Below, one piece after another: positions 42,304 through 52,724 of a stretch of 64,000 bases of DNA. The notes beneath the pieces were generated by a model. The model was not told the origin of the DNA. It made no database searches and saw only the letters and a program-made list of their open reading frames with translations. Source of the DNA: Phycomyces blakesleeanus NRRL 1555(-) (Eukaryota > Mucoromycota > Mucoromycetes > Mucorales > Phycomycetaceae). The stretch is taken from NCBI RefSeq assembly GCF_001638985.1, contig NW_017265135.1, positions 3,557,545 to 3,621,544 on the forward strand, given 5' to 3'. Position 1 is the stretch's first letter; each line of letters starts with the position of its first letter. The position numbers and the translations under genes are program-made.

Positions 42304-44208
42304 TTATTTAAATACACTGTAATCAATGCGTTTGCAACGCAACAAAAAGTACCCGTTAAAGAGGAATACTTTCCAGAAAGATTTTTCCGTCAACTCATAC
42401 GTATTGAGACTATGGACTGAGGTGTTGTGAGCAGAATCTTTCCTATAAGAAAACGATTGGAAGTAATCAAAGGCATGCTGTGCTTCATCAGTTGAGAGTA
42501 CTATTGAAGTAGTTTTCATAACCATATATTTAAGCTCTCTACTGAATAGAACCAGAGATCTTTTTGTTGGTACTAATGGGCACGAAACATCAAGCTGAGT
42601 ATACAGATCGGGCGAGTCTGTCTGTTCTATTCCTAGAAACTTTACTGGGTGTGTTGCGCATTCATCCATGTTATCATAATCATACTCTTCTTTGTACGAA
42701 TAAAATACCGGCGACACTATTTTCAAGAGCTTGAAGTGTGTGTGAGGCATGTCGATATCCAGTTGACCTGATGTCTGAGAAATAGGACCCCGGATATTTG
42801 TTTGGATCAGTTTCATGGTGTGAAGCTGGCGGCACCGTCGAGACACATAGTTGAGCAATTTTGTAGTAGTTTTTACTCTATTAAGCGTGATTGCTTGTAA
42901 ACCGTGAGCTGGTGGTAAACAGTCCCTGGAACTGGATGTTAGGCTTTCTCCGGGTAAAAGCAGCTTGCAGGTCAACTGTAAGTCTTTCAATGCCGGACAG
43001 TTATCCAAGAGCGAATCAAGTGTAAAGGCACTCTCTCTTAACTCTAAAAACATTGTAACAAGACGTGGACATATATTGAAGCACACTGGTCTCATTCTGG
43101 TTTCATGTCTATCATAGTTGTAGCTATAGGTGATCGACTCAACAGTAGCCGAACAAGCCCGCATACATTTAGCTAGAACATCTTCTGGTTCCGCACGCAG
43201 TTTGCAGTCCCAAGCTGCATCAAGGACAAGTTTCTTCACTGGTAGTCCGAAATAATGAAATACGTCCCAAAAGTTACAGTGAAACGAATTTGAATGTGTT
43301 CCGCAAGTTTTTATGTTAAAGTACTGTAGCTGGGATAAATTGGAACTGATTGACATAAGGTTTGGCGCCACTGTTTTCCAGTCATGGTACATTTTGGAAT
43401 AATCAGACGAATCACGCCAATCCAAGTGTTTTAGGTTAGGATACTTGTAGGAAAGATACAAGAACCATTGAGGACCAGATTGATTAATCGTAATTCCTAC
43501 ACTTGTCATTTTCGTGGAAGGTACTGTTTGTTCTATGCACAATAAGTCTTGCAGAGGTATTTCGTCAAGCATGAGACATATATTCATGTGTTTCAGACCT
43601 GGAAGATGCCTGTTTAAGTCTTCAATTGTCCGCCACCCGACCGCTGTGTATATTTCATCGCATTCAAATGTAAAGCTCCAAAGGTGGGGAAGGGCTCCGA
43701 GTGTTTTAAGAACGTAATCCAAATCATCTGATTCTCTGATACGAGGGACACGCAAGTCGATTATTTCCAATGACCCCCAAAGGTCCCAGCGAGTCGTTTC
43801 CCTAGAAGTTCTGGTGACTCTTGAGATATTCCAAGCTACAGAAATCCGCCTAAGATTCTGAAAATAGTGCTGCAACGTACGATTCTGACGGTCATTCGTT
43901 TCAAAATGTTTTATTTCTAAATTCTGGACAAGCGGATAGTAAGTGTGATTTTGATTTTGATTTTGACTTTGATGTTTATATCTGGGATCTTTTTGATTTG
44001 TAGTTAGATATTCGTATTCTTCACAAGCATATGCATTGAGTATTCTTTTGAACTTGGTGTCACTAAACACAGCTAAAGTCTTGAACGCTTGTTCCCTAAA
44101 TACAAGTGTCCAGGATTTAGAGACGACTGAACACACACGAGCATCTTCGCAAGATAATCTCTGAGCAATGAGAGAAAGAATATCATAAGGAAGTTCAGAA
44201 GCTAGCAT
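42304..44208 (-). CDS. F-box / leucine-rich-repeat protein, 634 aa
   Basis: Intronless frame; I start at ATG 44208 (MLASELPYDILSLIAQRLS) because the F-box begins there and the same start is found in its paralog; a longer frame to 44259 adds only a hydrophobic run. The F-box (about residues 2-45) would bind Skp1 in an SCF ubiquitin ligase. The rest is an irregular leucine-rich repeat region (motifs such as LEIIDLRVP, LKHLDWRD, CPRLVTMFLEL, CPALKDLQLTC) likely to choose substrates. The protein is close in length and layout to the next gene (44799-46715): both have FDSFS/FESF-type text near the C-terminus and shared blocks such as CPRLV and KTTTxxxxYxSxRC. Substrate unknown. Confidence 0.8.
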   Translation of the reverse strand: MLASELPYDILSLIAQRLSCEDARVCSVVSKSWTLVFREQAFKTLAVFSDTKFKRILNAYACEEYEYLTTNQKDPRYKHQSQNQNQNHTYYPLVQNLEIKHFETNDRQNRTLQHYFQNLRRISVAWNISRVTRTSRETTRWDLWGSLEIIDLRVPRIRESDDLDYVLKTLGALPHLWSFTFECDEIYTAVGWRTIEDLNRHLPGLKHMNICLMLDEIPLQDLLCIEQTVPSTKMTSVGITINQSGPQWFLYLSYKYPNLKHLDWRDSSDYSKMYHDWKTVAPNLMSISSNLSQLQYFNIKTCGTHSNSFHCNFWDVFHYFGLPVKKLVLDAAWDCKLRAEPEDVLAKCMRACSATVESITYSYNYDRHETRMRPVCFNICPRLVTMFLELRESAFTLDSLLDNCPALKDLQLTCKLLLPGESLTSSSRDCLPPAHGLQAITLNRVKTTTKLLNYVSRRCRQLHTMKLIQTNIRGPISQTSGQLDIDMPHTHFKLLKIVSPVFYSYKEEYDYDNMDECATHPVKFLGIEQTDSPDLYTQLDVSCPLVPTKRSLVLFSRELKYMVMKTTSIVLSTDEAQHAFDYFQSFSYRKDSAHNTSVHSLNTYELTEKSFWKVFLFNGYFLLRCKRIDYSVFK

Positions 44209-44450
44209 AACCAACAAAGAGAAAGAAGTAAAGAAAGAGAGAAGAAAAGAAATAAACAAAAAAAAGAAAGAAAGCGGAAGGAAGAGAGAGATACAATAAG
44301 AAAGGTATTTTGCTGCACCCTACTGTACCGTATTTTATTGTGTAATGTTGTACTAAGTTTGTTTGGTTTGTTTCTTTTATATATATAGAAACAACCAATA
44401 GCCTAAAAGAATCAATAAGGGTGAAGTAAGGAATGAAGGGGGGCTTACGT

Positions 44451-44471
44451 CTTATATATATATATATATAT
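44451..44471. repeat. (TA)n microsatellite between the F-box paralogs
   Basis: About ten TA units upstream of the first F-box gene. Confidence 0.85.
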
Positions 44472-44798
44472 CATTTATAAGATTAAGAGTACAAAAGGGT
44501 GACAGGAAAGATAGTTAAAACAACAAATATTTTGTTCTTTTGTTTATTCGCACCACATAATCGTAACCCTCTTTCTGTGTCCATTTTCTTTTATATGCAC
44601 TTGAAGGGCATTACTAAGAAAATATTCACTAGAAATAAGTAATGAGGTATTGAAGAAGAAGCTTAACAGACAAAGACAAAGACAAATGATATAAAATAAT
44701 AAAATGTTCTATTGTATAATACATTTAATATAGCATATATATTAAAAAAATGAAACGGTCTAATATTCAAATAAATAGATAAATAAAATGTCTATACA

Positions 44799-46715
44799 TC
44801 AATAAGATACGTCGGATTCAGAGTAACATCCTTTGGTTCTCACGCCCTTTATATGATACTCATCTAAACCCCTACAGTTAAGTAGTACACGGCCATGGAC
44901 AAGGTCATTTTTCCAAGAACGCTTGGGATGCCAGCAATAGTTCCCAGGTCTTTGGTCAGAACTACCCCGTAGAATACGATTCCTTTCTTTAAACGACTCA
45001 AAGTGCATCTGAGCATAATTTACTTCTTCTGGAGTAAGAAGTTGTGATTTGCTGCCCGGAATGCGTTGTGAAAGATCAAGATAAAAATGAAACCAAAGTT
45101 GACTGACACTTTGCTCGGAAGGTGTCTCTGTAGATACATCGTCAGGGCTATCATGATTCTCTGGAGGTGCGGTGTACTGTATAGTAAGCAGATTGATCAA
45201 CTGAGGACTGTAGCTAAAGTGATGCTCCTTATCGTCCACATTTGTTTGATCGTATTGATGCTTATGCAGTGAGAATGTCGAATGAACTATTCTTAGAAGC
45301 TTAAAGTGGGTGAACGGCATGTCGATGCACAAACTGCCAGTAGTTGGAGATACAAGCCCTCGCACCTTGATAAACTTCAGCCGCATGCTATTCAAATCCT
45401 TGCAACGAAGCGATAGGTAGCTGAATACGGTGGTAGTAGTTTTTATTCGTGTGAGTACGATGGATTCCAAACCATGCGGAACAGCCGAATTTTTGGTTGC
45501 TTCTCTACTTAAGAAAAGGAGCTTGCACTTCAGTACTAGTTTCTTCAAGACTGGGCAATTGTCCAAAATATTGTCGAGTTTGAGCCGGCTTCCAAAGAAC
45601 TCTAAGCATAGATCAACAAGACGCGGGCACATGGTAAACTCAATCGGTGCCTTATTGACACTTTGAGGTCTAGTGTTGTTCCCATAATACAATGTCACCA
45701 TAGTTGGCGAACAAGCTTGAAGACATTCCGTGAGTGTATTCTCTGGCTCAGCAATAGTATCTAGCTCCCAGTTGGTACTGTAGCACACGTTTTTAAGGGG
45801 TGCCTTGAACCGATTTATGAGTTTCCAAAAATTTGAATACGAAGATCTAGCATTTGATCCACTGGCGTTTAAAAAGATATCGACTAGACGGGGGAACATA
45901 GTATCTAGGCTGAAGAACATGGGCATAATAAGCTCCCAGTTCTCATACTGCTCGTCGCTTTTGAACCCATCCCCCCAAGAGAAATACTCAATGTTCGGGT
46001 ATTTGCACGTAAAATAGAATAGCCACAGTGCGGTAGTGCGTGTGATGTGAAAGTTGATCTGGGTGATGTTGATCGCTGGCTTTGTTGACTCTTTTATTTT
46101 CGCCAGGGCATTTATGTTCATCGGCGAAAAGTCCATGTTTAGCTCCAATTTCCTTAGTTTAGGTAAATATTCATGTATCCTATCAATATCTTCCCAGGTG
46201 CAGACTACATCTCCGTTGTGGTAGCCATTGAGAGATAGATTTGAAAGGCTTTCAAGATGAGACAATGACTCGAATACATTGTTAAATTGGACTATGGATT
46301 TCATTGCAGGTGCGGTCATTTCCAGTGTTTCAAGATATCTCCAACTGCGCCAATCTGTTGTGTTCCCAAAGCTAGAGCTATCAAATACTCCATTTGTCAC
46401 AGTAAAGTGTTTTATGTTTTGAAATTGTTGTTGCAGTGTGTGTAGTTGTTCATTGTTGACTTTGATGTGGTATCCAATATCTAAGCTGCGTACAAAGTAG
46501 CGGTTGGCCTTTAGAGAAAAATCCGTTTTTGAGCTTGATTGACTGCAGATGTGTTCAAAGTAACTTTTACTGTTGATAAAGACTGATTTCCACCCATATT
46601 TTCTAAAGGGTGTCAGCCATGCTTTACAGGAGTAAGAGCATTCACGGGAGTCATCGCAAGAAAGGTACTCTGCAATATTTGTGAGGATGTCGTATGGTAG
46701 GTCAGAGGCCAACAT
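44799..46715 (-). CDS. F-box / leucine-rich-repeat protein, 638 aa (paralog)
   Basis: Intronless, starting MLASDLPYDILTNIAEYLSC at 46715. F-box about residues 2-45 with DDSRECSYSCKAW; then a leucine-rich region (LETLEMTAP, LRKLELNMD, CPRLVDLCLEF, CPVLKKLVLKC). It lies 590 bp upstream of the other F-box gene on the same strand, a tandem duplication that has diverged a good deal but kept length and layout. Both are intact, so both are probably expressed. Likely a substrate receptor of an SCF ubiquitin ligase; substrate unknown. Confidence 0.8.
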   Translation of the reverse strand: MLASDLPYDILTNIAEYLSCDDSRECSYSCKAWLTPFRKYGWKSVFINSKSYFEHICSQSSSKTDFSLKANRYFVRSLDIGYHIKVNNEQLHTLQQQFQNIKHFTVTNGVFDSSSFGNTTDWRSWRYLETLEMTAPAMKSIVQFNNVFESLSHLESLSNLSLNGYHNGDVVCTWEDIDRIHEYLPKLRKLELNMDFSPMNINALAKIKESTKPAINITQINFHITRTTALWLFYFTCKYPNIEYFSWGDGFKSDEQYENWELIMPMFFSLDTMFPRLVDIFLNASGSNARSSYSNFWKLINRFKAPLKNVCYSTNWELDTIAEPENTLTECLQACSPTMVTLYYGNNTRPQSVNKAPIEFTMCPRLVDLCLEFFGSRLKLDNILDNCPVLKKLVLKCKLLFLSREATKNSAVPHGLESIVLTRIKTTTTVFSYLSLRCKDLNSMRLKFIKVRGLVSPTTGSLCIDMPFTHFKLLRIVHSTFSLHKHQYDQTNVDDKEHHFSYSPQLINLLTIQYTAPPENHDSPDDVSTETPSEQSVSQLWFHFYLDLSQRIPGSKSQLLTPEEVNYAQMHFESFKERNRILRGSSDQRPGNYCWHPKRSWKNDLVHGRVLLNCRGLDEYHIKGVRTKGCYSESDVSY

Positions 46716-49700
46716 TTTTTAAAGAGAACAACAAGGTCATAAATAAAAAAAATACTTCAACACGCATACGCACTTATATATATATACACACATTTGGATG
46801 TGTGCGTATAACTAAAATAGCTTTTCTTCTTCTTCTACCAAGCCCAAATGATGAAAAGGTGTCAAATGTGACACATTAATCTTAACTTTCTCTGAATCAA
46901 ACCTTAGTGATACCGTACACGCTGAGCTTATTTTCAGATTCCTGTTTTTATACAGCTATACTTGCAAGTTCTTTAAAGGGCAACCATGTTCAAGGAAGTA
47001 TAGTTTGCTCATCACCATGCGATCTATACCATTCACAGCGCTTGTGTAACTATTACAAGGAGCTCATGCAAAGCTGTGCCCTGGGCATCTCTTGAAGAAG
47101 AGGAGCCATGTGCTGAACATTTTATTTTCGGATCATTATGTTTCTTCTTCTTCTTTGTTTCATTTCAGTTAAATAGTAATCATTCAACCACACTAACTCA
47201 TACACATATACAAATAACGTGTAATATATTGATACCTAAACAAACAGAGAAGTAATTTTCTTTTATGAAATTATCCTAAATGGGTTGATCCTCAATATCA
47301 ACATCAACATCAACATTAATATTGGTATTTCAAATCATCAGTACATTTAATTCTGGCTGTTTAGATTCACATGCTTTTTCTTTTTTACTCAGCGTCAATA
47401 CATCATATTCTGTTGACGCCTCATCGTTGACCTAAGCAAAAAAAGAAGAAGAAAAGGTACGTTACAGATGATATTTGTACAACAAGTAATAAGCCAAGAT
47501 AAAATAGAACAAAGAAATGTAAAACTAAATAAATAAGTAACAAGCATATTTATAGACTTCTTTAATAGAAGAATACTTTCTATTATATACTTATATCTAT
47601 TCTTCAAAGATCCATAATTGAATAAACAACAATAGCCTTACAAATCCATAATATCCGATTTTCTTCTTTTCTTCTCCACACTCGTGGACAATTGTAATAT
47701 ATGCAATATTTCCTAGTAAGGAGAGTTGTGTGATCCAAAACTATACTGAGAATACTTATATATGTGCATGTATATTTGCTTGTGCACAGGTTGTGTGATG
47801 TGTTGGTATACAAAAGGGCTTCTTTAAAGATGTGCAGTAGAAACCGCAGTATGTTTTCGTCACTATGATGATAATAGTAGCGGTGATACAACATGATTTT
47901 TATACTTATCTAAGCTATAAAAAAAGCGAATAAAAAAAGAAAAAGCACCCTTGGAAGGAGGAAGAGGTGTACACAACAACAACAGCAGCAACAACAACGA
48001 CATCATCACCATTATCATCATCATCAAAAAAGAGAGTTTGCAGTAGTAGATATTGATTTATGCAGAAAGTATAACATCCTATTTTTGTAGTAGGTTTTGC
48101 TATTTCTTTTCTTTTTCGCTTATTACCGGAAACATTAAGCACATGGAGATTTTCATTTTACGAAGAATATATGTATCTGTTTCTGTGTCTATACATGTAT
48201 AGAATTAAAATTAAGAATGAGAATAAAAATGGCGTGAATTAATCATTATTTTTTATATGAAAAAAAAAGACTCACAGTGTAAATAGTCATACGAATGACA
48301 AAGTAAATAAGGGTATATGCAGAGAGCAAAGCCCTCTGTCATTTCTCTTATACGTACGATTGTACAAGTGTACAAGTGTAGGTTTGAGCGTGTGCGGTTT
48401 AGTAGCTTTATTAACCAAATAATTGTACAAAATAAATACAACCAGGTATATTTAACCAGTTTCAAATTCCAAAATTTACCAAAAAGAAAGAATAATTAGA
48501 ATAAGAAAAAGCAGCTCAAATATATATCAAGTGTATCAAAACATCACAGAACACTTGAGAAAAAAAAAACGAACAAAAAGCAAGCAAAAAAAAGGCAGTA
48601 CAATTGTTATAACAATGTCAGCTTTATATGAGCATTTTTTTTTTCAGAAATAGGACATCTGGCTTGAATATCAATGTTTATTTTGTACATCTATAAATCA
48701 GTCCGATTACTGTAATGCCATTGTAAAAAGTAGTACACAACGCACACACACGCATATTTATATAATGTGTAGGTCATACGAATAGGTAACAGCACTTTAT
48801 AAAATAAGCAGATCAAGCTGTTAAATTTCATATATCTTATTTACAGCCTATTAATTGGCTTTGGCATTATATATATATATATTTACTTTACTAAAGTTTG
48901 AAAATGTATAAAAAAACAAAGCGTATCTTATAAGGAATATAGGCATAGAAAACTATAAGCTTTTATTCTAAAGAACCATGTCAGTTTCCGAGTGTTCACT
49001 AGGACTTCGAGTTTTGATACTACAGACAGTGTATACATTTTGAGTCGACAGATCCAAATATTTAATGATTATAGGGTCGTAATAAGCTTATCAAATCAAA
49101 ATCTTTTCCATATATCCGAACGCACCGTTTTATTTTTCAAAAAGATCAAACTTTGTTCAAATGCGTATAAGATAAGACAAATTCGAGTACTTGTAATATC
49201 GTTTCTTTCATTAAGCATAAACCTTTCTTTAATCTAATTGACAAGTGAAGAAAGCTAGTCGATTGCAGTCGTTTGAACTTTTTTTTTAAAAAAAAAACTT
49301 ATCCATTAATATGGCTTATAATCCTAGCTTTTGTTTAATCTTTAATTAGAATTTTTGATCATTAAAAACCAACGTTCTTTACATTATAGCTTTCTTAAAA
49401 TAACCTTGAGTACAATACTCTTGACCAAAGTCCCCATGAATATGTTAGACGTCTGTAATTTGGTTTTATAATTCTCTTATGCAATTTGATTATGCTCTAT
49501 TTTTTTTTTACTTTGCTTCTATATAAGTTTAACTATCTATTGCACCTAAAACACATATTCATTCCTATTTAACTTTATAAAAATTCTTATATTCTGTAGA
49601 CATGCAAGTATAAAGATAATAAATCTACAGTATATATTCGACACAATTTTGGAGATATCATGTAATTATTTGCTTATTCATTGATTGATTAAAAAAGTCT

Positions 49701-52700
49701 TCAGTATATACATCCTTTATGTCCATCGGTGCTCCACATCTTGTTCTTGTGTTTCAAAATCTGCTGCAATAAAAAAGAAAGAAATAAAGAAATATAAAAG
49801 TACGTACCTGCAAAACCAGACACGCAAAAAAAATACGAGCCCAAAGAGGGAAATCTAACTAAAAACATAGTACGAAGTATGGGACATCTCACTCACACGA
49901 CACCCGGTGGATTAGCACACCGAAATGAAGGACGACTGGCTACTCGTCAAAAAAAAGGAGTTGGGCGCAATGCCCTGAAACCCTCGGCCTCGTACTCAGA
50001 ATCCTGGACACCACCAGAGCTCAGTCAGGACCCAAAAGATAATCCTGTTGGCTTGAACCTCGTATATACAAAATAAGAACAAGATAAAGTGCTGAGATAT
50101 TTTGTTTTATTTTATGTTTTGGAACGATTACTTACCGAGTAAAAGAGTCCACCAAAATACTCGTATATTTTAATGAACTCGCTCGCTGGACCACTGTTTT
50201 TTTTTATAAAATTATGCAGACAAAATACGTTAGCAACTTTGCATGTCAAGTCAGAAATTAGTAAACATGGCAATCAGCAGCATATTTTTCACACAAGAAC
50301 AAGAACAGGAGTGTTTTTCTAGGCTTTTGGTTATGTTTGGCTGTCAGTCTATTGAAAAAAACAGAAAAAAGTTAGATGTTGCTAAAGATTAATGCGCATG
50401 AGCTTGGTAGAATTAGCCATTCTCTTAGGTTCTTAAATCCGTAAAAGTTGAAAATATAGAGCGCCTCTTTAAAAAAGAAAAAGGCGAAAATATGTTCAGG
50501 TTAAGTTATGACACCGAAAAAGACGTATTCGAGCTGGCTTTAACATGCTGGTGGTCTTTACGTTCATTACTTACCTGGCGTAAACGTAGGCAGACCTAAA
50601 GGAAGGCAAATACAAACAGACGGACGCGTATGCCCTTGAAATAATTTTCGCGCTAGTACAGATGACATCACCATTTCTTTGTGATGCAAGCATTCATAGC
50701 CTCTATGAGAAAAAAGCGGTGATTCAGGGGGTGGTTTTGAAAATTATCATAAGAATTTCTCGAAATCGCTCTCTTAATCACCTCTTGTTTTATCGTAGTG
50801 ATTAAGATATAAATTATGACCATTAATAACAGGAAGGCATATTATTATAAGACATTAAGTAGGTTACTTTCAATACTACATAGTGTATATCAAGCCCAGG
50901 TCTATTCTGTAGCCAAACCATTTGCCGAAAGCATTATACAAGTATATGTATAAGATTTAAAAGACCAGTACTTGATAACACTGCTACATAAATAAAAATA
51001 AAGTAGAAAAATTAATACATAAAAACATTGCTATAAAAAAGTATAGCTGTATTTACGAGTAGCATTATATAAAAAAAAAGAGCAATTTTACTTTGTTTTC
51101 TTTTGCTCACCATAATTGCAGTAAGAAAGAACTTTTATGAACATAAGCGACTTGCATATGTTATTTTACTGTAAGCTATCAGAACACTGTTATTTGTAAA
51201 GGTATCTCTTCTTCTTCATGAAGTTAAGAGCTAAGAAGATATCAAGTATGTCATATATCTTTAAAAACTATTGATTAGAACGACCATCCAATAGAGCCAT
51301 ACCCTAGCCCAGGAAGGTCGAATAAACCAAGGGTCACATATCTCATTTCTGTTTAGCTGAGCGTAATATATTGTCCTCTTAAAAAGCATAAATTTGATTA
51401 AGCTTGTCTTTTGCTGGTATTATTGTCTACAGAAAGCTTTGTATAAGCTATATTTGCGAAAGAGAAGTTTTGGCGTAAGATAATATGACCCGAGGAGTTA
51501 GACTCTTTTGTGAAAGATCATAGTCTTTACTTGCTTGTATTTTTTTTGGGTTCTAGAAAAGGTTTTCAAGGCATATATTTCTTTAAATAATAAAAATAAT
51601 AGAAAATTCGTAGGAGGCTTAGTGATGGTATGGGAGTCTCTCTTAAACTGAAGGGTTTGAGAGATACACAGCTCTTGAAAGCTCTGTAAGCCAAGATATC
51701 TATTTTAGCTTTCTAGTTAAAGACCTCAATATCTGACATCAAAAATATAACGAGTATCATGATATATCCACCTTCCAAGAGGACTGAACCAGGTACAATA
51801 CTAGCTTGAATATGTCATTATAGAAAAATTGTTAGCACATTATAAAGTTTTGAATACTCACCATGCCAAGCTCAGAATTAAAATCCAGCTGAGCATATCT
51901 AGATTAGATCATTATAAAAAACAACGGCCATGTTGCAGAGTGGAGCACGTCCGTAAGCTATAGTAAGTTATATCGGAATTCGCACTGTCAAGGATTAAAG
52001 ATAGCTGGTCCCAGAATTCGGTTTAAAGCTTTTTGTGAGTATACTTGACAAAAGTTTACCTGTAGTTACTGCTTGTGGTATTACACACGGACATATGTAT
52101 ATATATCAAACCTTGTTTTTTTTTGCATTTTCATACTTTATAAATCAGTCTTTCTTATTAGCTACAGAAGAACTTAATCTATATTACAGCCTTTATTCGA
52201 CAAGTTTAATAAAGTCAATTCAACTTGACAATTTCTTTTGAATAAACTGGGTAGCCAAGATGTGTAATTCACAAAACAAATTCATTTCAAAGATACAAAG
52301 ATGCAAATGTCCATATTGATAGTTGTCACTTACCAATACATCCTAAACACTGACAATTACAATTTCAAATTGCCTCTTTTTTTATTATAGATTTTGGAAA
52401 GACTTTTTAGCAGATAAAAACCATATTTCTCATACACTCCACAAGAATGGGATGGACCAATGTGAGCCGATTTGCAGCACAAGGGAAGTACACACGATCT
52501 TCATCATGAGCGCCTCCCTAATTAGGAAACTGCTAATGGTGGAATCGTTCTGTATTTAGAATCTTGGAGTGTTTATTCTTTCTGCTTGGACTATATTGCC
52601 TCTTCTTACTCATCTTCTTATTCACCAGGCAGAGAATAAGAAGACAAAATAAATAAATAAATCCCAAAGAGAAACAGATACACTTTTTGCACTCTTTAAT

Positions 52701-52724
52701 TCCTTTTCTTATACACTACACACA
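46716..52724. other. Six-kilobase gene-poor AT-rich stretch
   Basis: No convincing gene was found on either strand. Features are short CA/CAA/ATC repeats (about 47295-47320, 47975-48030), (TA)n near 48870-48885, and one less AT-rich frame at 49879-50076 noted separately. 52400-52724 must hold the promoter and leader of the PAN1-like gene. Intron-rich or RNA genes could be missed by eye. Confidence 0.4.
49879..50076 (+). CDS. Small hypothetical frame, 65 aa, doubtful
   Basis: ATG to TAA frame (MGHLTHTTPGGLAHRNEGR...) with normal amino-acid variety and more GC than the flanks, unlike the Phe/Leu/Ile-rich spurious frames nearby. No motif recognised and no paralog in the window. Confidence 0.25.
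   Translation: MGHLTHTTPGGLAHRNEGRLATRQKKGVGRNALKPSASYSESWTPPELSQDPKDNPVGLNLVYTK

Noticed and set aside
47395..48142. Minus-strand frames of 70-96 aa
   Set aside because: Composition (Tyr, Ile, Leu, Phe runs; CAA/ATC repeats) matches AT-rich noncoding DNA; no start context, splice signals or motif.
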